The notes under the pieces are model-generated. The model searched no databases, was not told the DNA's origin, and saw nothing but the letters and a program-made list of their open reading frames with translations. From assembly GCA_009733775.1 (NCBI GenBank), contig WOGZ01000224.1:1-56807 (forward strand): a stretch of DNA of 56,807 bases, read 5' to 3'. Within the stretch, counting starts at the first letter, position 1. Each line of letters starts with the position of its first letter. Position numbers and translations under genes: made by a program. This stretch comes from Alectoria sarmentosa. Lineage: Eukaryota; Ascomycota; Lecanoromycetes; Lecanorales; Parmeliaceae. Shown here piece by piece: positions 32,911-46,925 of the stretch.

Positions 32911-33030
32911 CCAGATATCATTCGTAGCGGAGGTCATACACTGTCCGCTGGTGCAGCAAACACCAATGGTGGCATTACAGTTGATCTGAGGGCCATGGAC
33001 GCGGTCAATGTGAACCCCAATCCTGGCTGC
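32911..33030 (+). pseudogene. Fragment of a FAD-linked (PCMH-type) oxidoreductase
   Basis: About 40 codons, PDIIRSGGHTLSAGAANTNG followed by GITVDLRAMDAVNVN, match the FAD-binding segment of berberine-bridge/6-hydroxynicotine-oxidase type enzymes, including the RSGGH whose His can carry the flavin. Nothing convincing of the enzyme precedes it, and it runs straight into an 18-T homopolymer (about 33036-33053). It is therefore an orphan exon of a lost gene. The ABC transporter ends 394 bp further on, on the other strand. Confidence 0.7.
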
Positions 33031-33423
33031 TGTATGTTTTTTTTTTTTTTTTTCCCTCCGTCTTCCCCTTTTTTTCAGTCTGGTTCTTTTTTTCGGGGTT
33101 TTGCAGTTGTATATATGAGGGGGGGTTTTTTGTGGTGTTCTCCATTGCGAGCGGTTTGTGACCTCTGCTTGGCTTGGTTTGCTGTCTTGGGCTCCGAGAG
33201 GGATATGGAGATGGGGAAGCGCGAGGAGAGGGGCCACACTGGATATGAGGAGGGGTGGGAGAGCAGGTAGTTGGAGCTTGATTATATTACTTTCTTCGTT
33301 CAACAAGGTATCATCAAACACAGTTCACGCAACGCCCACGCTATGCATAAATCTCCATCCATCTCCCATTACGCCCATGGTGCCTTCTGCCTCCCCTCTA
33401 TGAGACCTCGATCCACACCATTA

Positions 33424-36400
33424 TCAAGAACGCCCCAAAAATTTCCAGAAACCCTTCTTCGGCGGCCTTTGTCCATAGTTCTCCTCTTCGATGTTATGCT
33501 TCCCCACTATGCTCAAGAACACCTGATCCAGCGTCGTCTGGCTGACCGAGTAATACTCGAACCCTAGCTCTTCCTTATGTACTTCCAGCATCGTGAACAA
33601 CGCACCGATACCGCTGCGATTGGAGTCTCTGTCGTTGGTGGATTGGATGATGTCGGTGCTACTACCCGCTGACTTCGCCTCCTCTATTATTGATCGGCTG
33701 GCGGGTACCGAGAAACGTAATTGGCCGTGAAAGGTTTTGTCTTCGACCACGGCGCCTTTCAAATTGGCGGCAATCCACTGCTTGACTATGGTCATATCCT
33801 CGTCACTGGTATGTGGCGCCGTCTTCATGATCAGATGAACATGATAACGATCCCCATGTTTCCGCCTCAAACCCTCGCTCGTGCCCAAAGCCAACATTTT
33901 CTTCCCCATGATCCCAGCCCTATCAGCCAGGGCATCCGCCTCTTCCATAGAATGTGTCGTTAAGACCAAGCTCCTGCCCGGAACGACTGAAGCCAGGGTC
34001 TTCCACATCACACGCTTGGCGCATACATCCATGCCGGAACTAGGTTCGTCGAGAAGCAAGACTGACGGGTTACCCATGAGGGCAATGGCAAGAGAGAGTT
34101 TGCGCTTGTTGCCGCCGGAGAGCGCAAAGGCCATGCGGTGTTGGAAGGGTCCTAGGCCTACAGCTCGAATGACTTCTCGCACATTGTGTTCCACATTGTC
34201 AACGCCGCGGACACGGGCATAAAAGCGTAGGTGTTCAAGCACAGTCATTTGATCGCAGGCGTCGACTTGAGGGCACACACCCAGATGGTGCCTCGCATCC
34301 GCTCGCCGCTTGCTGATTGGAATATCTTCAACGTAGATTTCGCCGCTGGTATGAGATGGGAGTATGTCGCCTCGGATGAGGGAGATTGTTGTGGATTTCC
34401 CGGCGCCGTTGGGGCCAAGGAGGGCGAAAACTTCGCCACGCTTGACGCCAAAAGTAATGTCTTGCACAGCGACGTTACTACCATAGGCTTTGGTAATGTG
34501 TTGGATTCGAAGACCATCGTCTGGTGCAGCACTGACACGTTTGACCTCCGCCGCAATTTCGTCATCGAGAGGGTCGACCTCTTCGGTATCCTCTATCTTA
34601 TACTGCTTGCGGCGGAGTCTCGCCCAGATAGAGCCGCTATCCCACCACAATAGTACGCCGAACAGGAAGAAAGACTGCCCAATGAGGTACAGAATCGGGC
34701 CTCCATACAGTGTGATCTTGCCAGGGTACGAGGCAATCTGGTCACCTTCGCAGAGGACGGAAAAGACGTTGAGAGCGACGAAGAGCGCCCTAACGAGGTT
34801 CCCAGCTGGAGTGATGAGCCCAATGGTAAAGTGGGTGACCAGCAGGTAACCGTCGACTTTGTTCGTAGGAGAATAGGTGAGGACGCTGAGGTACGCAATA
34901 AAGTACAGCAAAAACATGACAGCTTGTCCACCAGCGGCGAATGCGAACGCAGCAAGCTGTGACCTCGCGAATAACGAGATGACATACGAAAGCAGTGTAG
35001 ACGCAATGCCATACAAAAATAAGACAACGAAAAGATATTCGGCGTGATACCAGGCGTTACTTGCACCTCGGAAGATTATGATAGTCAGAACGCTGGTGGC
35101 AATAACGATCATGAAGTCAAAAGTGAGATACGCAGACCACAGACATACGCTTCGTACGCCGTTGCTGTAATGGAGCTGTCGAACGTTTCTTAAGCGCTCG
35201 AGCGTGGGGTAGAGAGCGAAGAATGCTGGGTAAGCAGACATGGCAAGACCGAAATAGACGATCAATTGCAGCGTCTTACCAGCAGAGGGCACCCATGGAG
35301 TGTCGAAAGCTTGGTACTGGCTGCTGATCGAGATGTTCAGAAGAAGATTGTCCATCAGATTTTGGGTAATGGTTGCCAACGAAATGTCTCCATTACCCAC
35401 ATATGCAAACGTAGGTGGCGATGAGTCATCCCCAAGAAAGAAGCCTCCAGGGGTCACGTTCCCATAGAATTGGCCAATGTAGTTGTTAAAGTCCTCAAGA
35501 GTACCATTAATCGGGTGGATCGAGGACATCAGATCTGATAACCCACTTCCACCCGAGCCGCTAGAGTTCCCTCCTGGAAGTGTAGCCTCGAGTTGAGCAA
35601 GAGCCTGAGGAGAGATCTTGCTCGCTGGACCAACGACTATATCGTAGTCCACCTGCGTCAAAAGCGATTCCAAGTTAGACGGAGATACCGATTGCGTAGG
35701 CGAACATCCTAGGGCCGTGAAGTTTTTTAGGAACAATGTGACCAGTCCTGCTGCAATGAAAGGTATCAAAAATGCGGCTGCGTATGGAATGTAGTTTCGT
35801 TGGAAGACCGTCCAACGTTTGCGGAACAAGGTCAAAGCTTGACGCATCAGTCCAATTCGTTTCCCAGTCTGAAGTTTTAAGCCACTATCGCTGCCTTCTA
35901 GACCTAAATCCTTGTCCTCCGCTACAATGACTTCCGCGCTCGATTTGCCGTTGGGTTCAAAACTGCTGCTATCGGGGATGGTTGATTGAGCCCCAGACAT
36001 AGCCTCCATATCCTCCGCCACGTTGAAGAATATGTCCTCGATAGTTGGCGAACTTATCTCGTAATTCTTGATACCGTGTGTCTCCAACAGTCGTACAAAG
36101 TCTGCGGCTTGACCTGAGTCCGGGAGAGTGTACATCGTTTGATCAACCATTGCTTTCGTGGAAACACCATCGAAATGGGGAAGAACACGGTCATCTCCGG
36201 GCGTTTTGAAGACGTGGATGCGAAAGCCGCCTCCGAGTCGGTGCTTGAGTTCCACCGCTGAGCCTTGCGCTTTAAGACTCCCACGGGAAAGGATGGCAAT
36301 CTGGTCGGAGAGCAAGTCGGCTTCATCTAGGAAATGCGTAGTGAAAATAATAGTTCTCTTTCCACGCTCGTTCAAGAGTATGTTCCATAACTTTTGGCGA

Positions 36401-38441
36401 GCCAAAGCATCTACTCCGCTAGAACATTCGTCAACGCAACAAACACGTGATCCTCCAGTGAACATCATGCTCAGTTGGAGCTTTCGTTTCTGTCCTCCTG
36501 AAAGAGTACGAGATTGAGCGTCCACTTTCCTGTCGAGATCACAAGCTTTAATAAGCTCATGAATCTCGATCTTGGTTGAGGGCTCGTCAGTAGACTTCAA
36601 TCTGTTGAAAATTCGCACGTGTTCAAAAGCAGTCAAATTGTCCCAAAGGACGTTGCGTTGAGGACAAATACCCAGGCCTCCAAAACCGTCTACGGCGACA
36701 GTCCCTGAGGTGACTGTATTGAGACCGGCTATAGCCTCAAGAGTCGTCGACTTTCCACTGCCATTAGCGCCGAGCAGGACCATGATTTGGCCTTGGGGAA
36801 TGGAGAGATTCAGTGCATCTACCGCCACGACCGTTTCCTTGCGTTTCCCGAATCTTGTGGCAATATTGCGTGCCCACCATGATGGCCTGTAGCATTTGGT
36901 GAAGTCTGAGAGCTGGACAGCAGCTTTCGACACCTCGGTTCCGGATGAAAGTTGGCGCCCTTTCGATGCCGTGCCGTAAAGGGCCCTTTCTACGATGGCT
37001 CCAAGGATAGGGAAGACGAGAATCTGGATGATGGAAAAAATGAAAAACGCTATCCCTGGCAGGGTAGATGGATTCTGCGGAGCGGCCTTGACCAGGTTCG
37101 TGCCTTCATTTTGCCGTTCCCATCGGGCCATCAAGACCGTGAAGAAGGTGTAGTTCATAGGTGGGAACAAGAGACTGAGGACTGCAACGGCGCCAGTACT
37201 CGATTTTGCAATGACCTGCGCCAGCACAGCTAGAAGCAGTGAGACTATCGTTGTAACAATGCCGCTCAGCTGTGCTTTGTGGAAAAATGCGGCTCCGAAG
37301 ATGGAGAAGGACGATAATGAAAGGCCAGTCAAGATGTTGAAGAAGACGAGGGTTGCGGCACTAGTTTTTGCGAAAACTCCATATTTTAAGATGAGACCAA
37401 TGGCAATCCAGCCGGGAAGGAACATCAGGTCAAATGCGATGTGATTGGCAAGCAGCCGGACGGCTTGAGGTTCCCAGCGTCTTTTGTTTGGCATTGATGC
37501 TTCAATGATCTGGGACATTCCAAGTTCTCTTTCGGATGCCATCAGTCCAACCAATTGATAGATTACCCCCACAATGCCAATGAAGAAGGCAACGGCGAGA
37601 ATATCAATGATACCGCCCATGTATCGCACACGAATCTGGTCACTTCTCTCCTTTTGTGTCTGGGTTGTGTACGGGTATTCGTAGACCCGACTGGGAAGGG
37701 CTGACTGATCGATGGTAGTGTTCTGACTTGCGATCGCAAAGTCGATTGCATGCTGCAGAGGTAAGGCGTAAACTTCCTGGTCATTGTTCGCATTTGTGAT
37801 ATCGATTTTGGCTCCGAGCCCTCCATCAGCCCTGAGACTGTAATTCCAGATGCCGCCAGGTCCTTCTGTAGGCGAAGCGTAGAACACGGCCGCGCAGTAG
37901 CACGAGGAAACACCACGAATCGAGCTCCGGCATATCGTGAGTAGATCCTCCTGTTGCGACAAGATCTTTACCGTCACTCCCTCAGCCTTGACCTGGTCCG
38001 CGACCTGGTTAATGACCGTATTGATAGCACCTCCTGTGAATCCATTGTTGACCAGAGCAATGGTGTTTCTCCCCCCTCCTACTGCAGTACCCAACGCGTC
38101 CGCGAGAGACCTAACCGGCGTCGCATTGCCGATTCCATAGTGAGAAGGTGGGATGAAGAGGTTTCTCGCGTATGCTAGGAACCAGCTGAAAATGACCTGT
38201 TGAAGTTGTCCAGTTAGCCATTACTATTGGGCGGCGGGTTTGGAGCACTGTCCAGAGCAGAGAAGTCCCACGACATGCTTGGGGACTCCCGAATACGTCT
38301 GAACAAGAAGAGGGAAGTCTGGAGCTGGGATTATCGTACTGGTAGAAGAAAGCATCGAACAGGTGTGGAGAAAGGGTGTCGGAAGAGAACGATGAGGATG
38401 TTCTTGTATGTCAGTGTCCAAGTCTGGCGAATGAAGAGCAT
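33424..38441 (-). CDS. ABCA-type full-length ABC transporter
   Basis: Two exons (38441-38340 and 38196-33424) give 1624 residues. Exon 1 encodes MLFIRQTWTLTYKNILIVLF, the conserved start of this family; a 143-nt intron follows. Architecture is (TMD-NBD)x2, with large extracellular loops after the first helices as in ABCA proteins. NBD1: Walker A LLGANGSGKST (about residue 509), signature LSGGQKRKLQL, and Walker B with Cys/Glu, CCVDECSSGVDA. NBD2: LLGPNGAGKST (about 1299), LSGGNKRKLSLAIAL, and LLLDEPSSGMD (about 1418). NBD1's Walker B reads VCCVDE instead of the usual hydrophobic run, but keeps the catalytic Glu. ABCA proteins are mostly lipid transporters; the fungal ones are little studied. 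Confidence 0.93.
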
Positions 38442-39784
38442 GGTCTGAGCTAGTGAGTGATTGGCTTTTGGCCCGTCGTGATTACAATTTTATGTTGAAG
38501 TGTTGGTCGCACAGAGCCATTGCTTGAACTCTCAGAATTCAAGAGCGATGAAGGATGCTTTACATCTCCCCTTTAACAGATTAAACAGATTTGTACAGCC
38601 AAGGATTCCCCGGCCATGGCATATCACTCAATTCGTCGGTCTCATGCTGTCATTAACGCATAAACTAATCGTATTCGTGTCTTAGCCTCGGCTCGGCCGG
38701 AAAGCGAAAGCTTGGCAGGAAATACCTACCTTAGCGGAGAGCTATGGTTTGCGACAACTGTATCTAGCTGGTATTCCAAATAATAACCGCTAATAACCGG
38801 TTTCTTGGTAATGTAACCTATTATTGCTGAATGTGTGTTAAATTGTATATCATAATCGGTTACAATTAAATAACGATAATTGAACGGTTTTTCGCACATC
38901 CGTCTCAATAATATATACGATTATTTATAAAAACATATATTTATTTTTAAAGTTGTTAAACATGTCAAGCTCATGCTCGAAAGTCTCATATGTCGAGAAA
39001 CATCAACGTTTTTAAGAAATTGACAGCAGAAATGAGCGATTTAAATGATTTTCTCGCGTGAGCGACGTTCACGATATCTTGCGCTGAATATGTGAATGAT
39101 TGATGTGAAAATGTGGGATGGTATAATAGGGCAGCTTTCACTTTTACTCAAGGTCACCCTCGATTTCGACGTTATTCCGACATTAAATGAAAATTACAGC
39201 TTATTAATTATGCTTCCGTATCATCGATGAAAGATATCGTCTATAAAAAACGATTATAATTAATAACGTTTGTTTTTTGTGACTGCCTATGGGCAGCTAT
39301 TTTGTTTGAAACCGTTATATATTTGTTACGGTAGTGCTACGGTAGTGCTACGGTACTAAGTCTTTTGCTTGGGTCGCTAAGGTATTTAGTAAGGTAGGCG
39401 ACCTTCGGTTACTCGCAAATGCAATGATCGACCAGGGCACATAATCTTGCATAACGACATGCAGTGTATCTGATTGGACGAAAGGCCTAGTGGGCTCTGC
39501 ACGTGACCTGGTCGATCATTGCATTTGCGAGTACTTAGGCTGGCCGTTGCGGTTCGGGATGGAAATAGCTTTGGCGTCATTGATCCTTCTCTCTTTCCCA
39601 CAAATTATAACTCTATTAATTGGGAGTGAGGCAAATTGCAGTCAAGTGTTAACACAAAGTGGCTTCCATTGCCGCTACAAAACAAAAGGAATTCCATAAG
39701 CGAATGTATGATGTTGATAAGCTCTGAAGACATGTTCAGACCCTTTGTACACGCCTCTTTTGCAACTATCTGCATAGAAATGTA
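38442..39784. other. AT-rich boundary between the ABC gene and the retroelement
   Basis: The composition falls sharply in G+C from about 38740. It contains GCTACGGTAGT-type tandem copies near 39326-39355, a perfect inverted repeat at 39411-39532, and no gene. The first part should include the ABC promoter. Confidence 0.5.
39411..39532. repeat. Perfect 26-bp inverted repeat with 70-bp loop
   Basis: Arms 39411-39436 and 39507-39532 are exact reverse complements across 26 bp (core GCAAATGCAATGATCGACC). The arms are GC-balanced and unmutated, although they sit in AT-rich, apparently RIP-affected surroundings. They could be a small foldback element or a site of recent gene conversion between arms. 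Confidence 0.9.
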
Positions 39785-39845
39785 AACAGCTCGACGAAAA
39801 TGATTCTTCTGCCTGTGAAGATACAGCATAGAAAGCTGCTGGAGT

Positions 39846-39982
39846 TGAAAGGCGCCTTGAAGCCTTTAGCAGTAGCCTTATGTAGTATAGCGTCTTGACC
39901 TTGAAAGGATATAGCTGCAGAAGGCTTCATAGAAAATCTATATCTCTTACTATTCACATCACATTGGTTTTCATCATAATTG
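39846..39982 (+). repeat. Left LTR-like repeat
   Basis: Shares AAGGCGCCTTGAAGCCTTTA, ATAGCTGCAGAAGGCTT-like sequence and CATCATAATTG with the copy at 46926-47065. G+C content is much higher than in the element's interior. The full LTR probably starts around 39785. Confidence 0.75.
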
Positions 39983-42900
39983 AAAGTCGTGTTTAAACAA
40001 CATAATGGTTTTGCAAGCAGATCGTTTGTACATTCGTTTAAAATCTATATTCGTTTGAAGCCTTTAATAAATGTGTTGCTTGTTCATTTATTCAAACTTA
40101 TTCGTTCTCGATCTTCGATTGAAAAGTTCTATTATCATTATTTGTCATTATTTATTATTTACAAACAAATTAATCTGGCTCATCAACATCGTGACAATCT
40201 CTTTATAAAATTAAACGTGTTTTACGATCTTGATTTTAGCTTTAAATTTAATTTATCGTTATCAATTGCATCCTCGCTCTCATATCGATTTAAAAATTAT
40301 TTTTTAAAGACTTTTACAAAAGTCTTTAATCAAGCATTAAAAGTCTTTAATAAATAATATTTTAATTATAATAGCAATAACAGCTTCTTATCTATTATTT
40401 CTACGTTACTTTTATTTATAATGTCGAATTTTATTTTCACACTTTATAACAAGTTTATAAAAAAGACCTTAATAGTTCGTTGATTAAGAGTTTTCGAGAT
40501 CGATTTAAATTCATGTCGTGATGTTACGAAAGTAATTTTATCACAAGTTTATATGCAATTTCTTAACTCTTTGCTCTTAAATGATATTATCGAATAAATC
40601 GAGACGAATATAAATGCTGTTCGTTTGTTGAGCGTTAATATATATATTAAAAAAACGATAATAACATTTATCTCATTATTAAAGCAGAGGTTTTCGAAAA
40701 AAATCATCGAGATTATTTCTATTATCACATTTGAAATAGAGTTAACGAAATTACGTTAGAAGTTTGAAAAGACCCTTACTTTTTATCACAATAAGGTCTT
40801 TGATATGATGCACAAATATGAAATTAAGAATCGTATCTTTATTATCGAGATTTTTACTTTTATTGAAAGCTCTTTGCTTGATATCTTTTTTCGTGATTAA
40901 ATTCGAAAAATCTTGAATTTTTCGATCAAGCGTAAGTGTGCTGAACATATAAATTTATTAAATCGTTTTTTAAAAAAGCTTTATAATATAATTGAATTCA
41001 CTCGTCAAATTAATATTGAAATTTAAAAACTTTATAAAAATGAAATCAAAGATAATGAACTTCAATTTTATAAAAAAATGACAAAGCGAAATATATTTAA
41101 AACGAAAATCGATATTTTGTTTATTTTCTATTATGCAAAAGTTTATAATTATAAACAATTATGAGATTGTAATAATTATTATACTTATCAATTAATATCT
41201 TTATATCAATTTAAAACATTTGCATAAGTATCATTTTCATTATTATAAAGATCTTTAATATTTAACTCAAATCGTGCGAATCAAGAATTTTCTTTTATAC
41301 GTAATCAATCGTTTCCGCAGAATCGCTCACGCTTTTATTATCAAATCTTATCGAAAGACTTATTTAATCGAAAAACTTCGAATAATTCATTCATTAATGA
41401 TATAAAACCCTTTAACATTAAAATTAATGATCGTTTATGCATTAAATGTGATTATTTAAGTCATATTTTCAAAAATTATATAAATGAAATGCTATCTTTT
41501 TGAAAGCAAGCTTATTTTAAAAATATTGTGTTTAATAATATATAATCTCAAATCAACTATGCAGCTGCAATAGATTTTAACAATTACGATAATATTATTT
41601 CGTTTTATAAAAGCAACTCGAATTCTTTCTTGATATATACGTTATTTTCGATTTCGTTAACATTTTTAAACGTTAATTCAATTCATTTCGGAGTAGTAAG
41701 GTTAATTATTGTTGATATTATTGAGTTTAAAGTTGTCGAAGCAAATCTCGAAGAAGAGTTTAATTCGAATAAGAAAATTTATATAAAAAATGCTGATGAA
41801 CCTGATTCTTTCTCACAAAAGTAAAATAAATAATTAAAATCACGATCTGCTTTATCTGTGCTTGCTATTCCGTAACAATTTTTACAATCATAACAAAATC
41901 AAATATCACTTATTTTATTTATGCAAGTTATTTCGCAACAGTCTTTTATTATTACGAATCAAGGGTCTCGTCTTGAAACTCAATTATATTAATTTCAGAT
42001 ATTTTTATAACAACCTTCCGCAACCTTTTATCAAAATGAGAAAAACCGTTTTAAACGAAAAAATAAAAAACGTGTTGATAAGAGGGTCGAGTTTTAATCT
42101 TTTATAAATCTATTTAATGAAAATTTTAACATCTTTGATTTAATTATTTCAATATATCAAGTTTTAAAAAGCAATAAAATAAATATGATTTAAATGAATT
42201 TAATAGTATAATCACCCGCAATGTGCAGAAAACTTAAACGTTTATGTATAAAGATTGTTAAAAAGCGTTCGTTAAAGATTTTCGAATCTCAAATGATTTA
42301 ATAATAATAGTCATAATTTACTTTTTAATCAATGCAATAAATATTACAATCGATGCTTATATACATGATACTTAATTCACAATAATTTCAACAATTTATA
42401 ATAAGTGACGATGTGCAAAGACCTTAAATTAATATAAATTAAAATTTTTTATAACAATTTTCTTCACAACTCTTCTCATAATCTTTTTTATTTTAATCAA
42501 TAAAAACAATTTTCAACATTATTCTAACACAAATCGAGAAGTATACACGTTTATTGTTTATTATAATAATATCTGAGAAAGTCTTTCGCATTGAAATTAT
42601 CGTTTATAAATTTAATAATATCATTATTATATTTAAAAAAAAGAATATTCAAACAAATCAAGAAATTAATATAAATGTTATATTTATTAACCTTACTCGA
42701 CATTTAGGTTTATTTTTTCGTTTTTTAAAAAAAAGTTGATTTTAAAGGGTTATTTATACGCATTGTTGATTATCGCGAGATCGTGTTACATCATTAAGTC
42801 TGATTATGTTTAATAATTGAAGACATTATGCGAGATATTCGTTATTTTATAACATTCGAATTATTTAACATTATTGCTATAAATAAAATCGAGTATTTAA

Positions 42901-45900
42901 GTTTAATTCTCGATATATTATGATTATATTTAATAAATACATTTATCTTTATTCGCTTATTTATTATATTTATAAAAGATAAAATTATTAACGAAAGCGT
43001 TTGATAGATTATCGATTCGAAACTTATATTTTGCAAGGATCATAATCTCTTTATGTACTCGAAGTTTGTTATGATAAAAATTAAAATTATTGAATTCGAC
43101 AATAAACCTTTTTTCTCTGAGTCTTCGTTTAATGAAAATAATGATATTGAGGATGTTAAAAATTCGCTTTTTCGCTGAATTCTCAACACGACGCGAAATT
43201 GATTAAATTTATATTATTATATAAAGTTATAATCTCACAATCTATGTTATTTTAGTAAATTATTCTATAAAAGACTTTTATAAAGGCATTTAAAATCTTT
43301 CACAATTATCTCTCAATCATCATCGATTAATTAAACACATTTATTATAATTAAATCGAAATGATCTATCAGCTCTTTTAATGTATTCGATTTATCTTATT
43401 ATTCACGTATTTTTTAAATCAATATAAAGGATTATATTATAAAATCTGCTTAATTAAATAAATCTATCTTAAAATTCTTTATATTTTCAAATGTTGACCC
43501 TATTACCCTTAAAGCTTGAGTTAACAAAATTGGTTTTACGTTTAATTCGCTTATTTTTATATAAATAACACGTCATCAAGTGCTTACTTTATTATATCAT
43601 TATCGTTATCTTAATAATATAAATTTAATAGATTTATTATGCATTGATTTTATCATATATCGCGTGCGCATTATATTTGATATTAAACTTATTTTAAACA
43701 TATATTAAAAGCGATAATTTATTCACATAAAATGATAATTGCGTAAGATTATTTAGAAAAAACTTGATAAAAACATTTATGAATTTATAAAAACTGTTAA
43801 TGAAAGATTTTTATAATGAAATGCTCGTGTTATAATAATAAATAAAATCGATAATCTTACGTCGCAAAATGAATCACACATTATATTTGATTATTTAAAA
43901 GTCAAAAAGAATCTGTCTGATACATATATAAAATTAAATTTAAAAGTTCACGATAATTTTTCAAATTTTCATCATAAGCTTTTATTCGTAATAAATTTTA
44001 AATATATATATCATATTATAGAATTATATTTTAAAAATCGTTATTACTTCGCCTTTATCATATTAAATATTAAATAATTATAATTTATTTAAATGCAGCA
44101 AAAGTCGAAGTCGATAAATTTTATGATGATTAAATTAAAGTATCGAGCGTTTAAAGCTTTATCACCCTCGCATAATGAACCGTTTTTTTTATACTTTATC
44201 AATTATAAACATTTATCGATATTAATATTTTATATAAATGATTTGTTTGACAATTTCTTTAATTTTCAAAAATATTATGATTTTTTATGGTAGCATTTTC
44301 TACCTCGAGTTGAGTGAGTTAAATTTCGATTTTCATTTAAAAAGTTATAATTATTTGTTGAAAACATCAAAACTTTTAATGTCACGCATTATGTAAATGA
44401 TTTGATTATTATATTTGAAAATAAAATTAAGAAGATTGTTATATGATCGTTACCTTTAAATTAATTTAAAATATATGACTTTTTAAAGATAATTGATATT
44501 ATTCGTTGATGAATTAAGAACTTCGTTAAAGTCTCAAAATCATTTATTAAATTTATGAAAAAAATAGATTGAAGATGGGTTTTAATAAAGGAATTATCGT
44601 TTGAGATTTTAAAGATCAAGTGTGTTATTAGGGTAAGCATATATGAAATCGATTACAATTTGATTATTTATTTTTATGTTGATGTATCAGATTTTGCGGG
44701 AGGTCTCGCTATTACACCATTTCAATAAATTGCATTTATGAAAGTTTTCGATAAGGGCTCTGCTTTAATAAAAATATTTATTATTTACGATTTATTCACG
44801 TTCATCTCAATTTATCGCAAATACTTTATTTATAAACGAAAATTATATGTTATTGTGAAATTTGCTAAAAAATATGATTATTTGTGCAAACATCTTTATC
44901 ATATTATTATAATGCATATTAATCATAAACCTTTTATATATTTTTTGGGTTTTGATATATATAAGAGAATTTATAAACATTGAGTTAATTAATTAAGACG
45001 TTTTAACATCGAAATTATATATATATTAAGTTATAAAAACAAGATAGTAAATGCTTTATCTTATATTTTATTCGATATAAAATGTAGCGAGATTTTAAAA
45101 ATTATGAAAGTTTATAATAAACTCGTTTAAAAGGGTTTAAAATAAATATGAAAGAATAATAAAAAAGGTTATAAAGTTTTTTTCAATATTTTTGTTAATT
45201 TCGAAAGAGACGAAATCGTTATCAACGATATTCTTTATAATGTTTCGATTTATTTATTCTCTGCTATTATAGCGTTAGCGTTATCTTAAAATGAAGTTTA
45301 TCGTAGCTTTTTATGATTTGATGAGATATATCATCTATTTTTAGATCAATATAAGGGTTTTTTCATTATTATATTTTTGCGCAAAGCATTTAATTATCGT
45401 ATTTATAATAACATTTTATGAATTTATCGTAGCAATTCGGAGATTTATTCGCTTTATATATTAAAACTTAAGATATTTTTAATATTTATGAAAGCATATA
45501 ATCAAAATAAGCATTAAATTAAAACAAATATTATGACACGTCTTCGAAATTTATATTATTAATTTAAATAAACTCGTGATGTAGAACGTTACATTGAAAA
45601 GTGTTTAATTTATGTTTAATATAATTTTATTACGCGATCATAGTCGCTTTATCTTATAACAATTATTTATTCATTTCAATTGATAAAAATGAATTTTATA
45701 GGCTCTTTTAGCATTATTATAATTAATAATAAATACATTTTCAATCTTAATTGTTATATATCTCGTTTTAATGTGTTATTTGTTTATAAAAATAATAATA
45801 TCAAAAACGTTATTCGATATTTAAAACGCTTCTTTATTATATATCGAAAGTTTTATATATTTTATGTCGATTTAAGTCATCATTTCGATAAAGAGCTTCG

Positions 45901-46925
45901 TGACTTTTTAAATAACAAAAAAATAACGATTGATTATAATTCGTTAACATTTCATAAATCGATTAATATGATTAAAGTCATAAATCGTATTTTGAAGAGA
46001 GTTATTCGTAAATTAGGAAAGGAGTGAAATTTTAATCTAACAGAGGCAGATAATTTAATCAATTCACGAATCATTAATTATTTTGATTTATCATTTAAGA
46101 ACATTGTGTTAAGCCCCTTATTAGAGACTTCGACGATTATTATTATATTGAAAACTTTGTCAAATCGAAACATTTGTGCTTGGGTTACTCAATTGTAAAG
46201 GTTTTATAATTATGAAATTTATATTTATTTGAAGCATCGAGCAGAAATATATGACATTATAAAAATTATAATATAACGATAAAAGAAGAATATAATAGCG
46301 CGTTATAATAAGAGCATTTTTTGTGTAATATATTATCTCGACGATCTCGTTATACTTTATTAAGAGAAGTTTAAAAAATTCATATCACGATAAAAAAAAT
46401 CATTTCAGATTTTTGATTATGAAAACATTTATGATTTATTCTTTATTTTACGGCAATTAAATGAAAAAAAGATATGAGATATATTTTATGGTGATCATTT
46501 AAAATTATTCACATCTCGTATAAGTTATCTCGTAGATTTTATATCCCCTTTGTTATCTTAGTAACAAATTATACGAAGACCTCATTGTTAAAAACTTTCT
46601 TAATCTTTATAATTTCGTTGAAGACTTCTTTAACAGATCGTGTTACGTTTTTTCTCGTTTATGAAGTTTGTCGTATTGTTTAATTTGACGTGTTATGAAT
46701 CGAGGATTCGAGGTTTATATTAATTTGAAAAGAGTTGTTGCGGAAGGTTTTAGCAGACGATTTATGTTACGAAACTATTTGATTATAAAAGCACATTCTG
46801 ACAGCATTTATTTTATGAGTACAATTACAATTAATGCTTACAAAGTAGACTTTGTTTCGATTTGTATAAAGCTTTTATTTCTTCTGCTATAATCGTTGGG
46901 GCTTTAATCTTGTTATTATGAAAGG

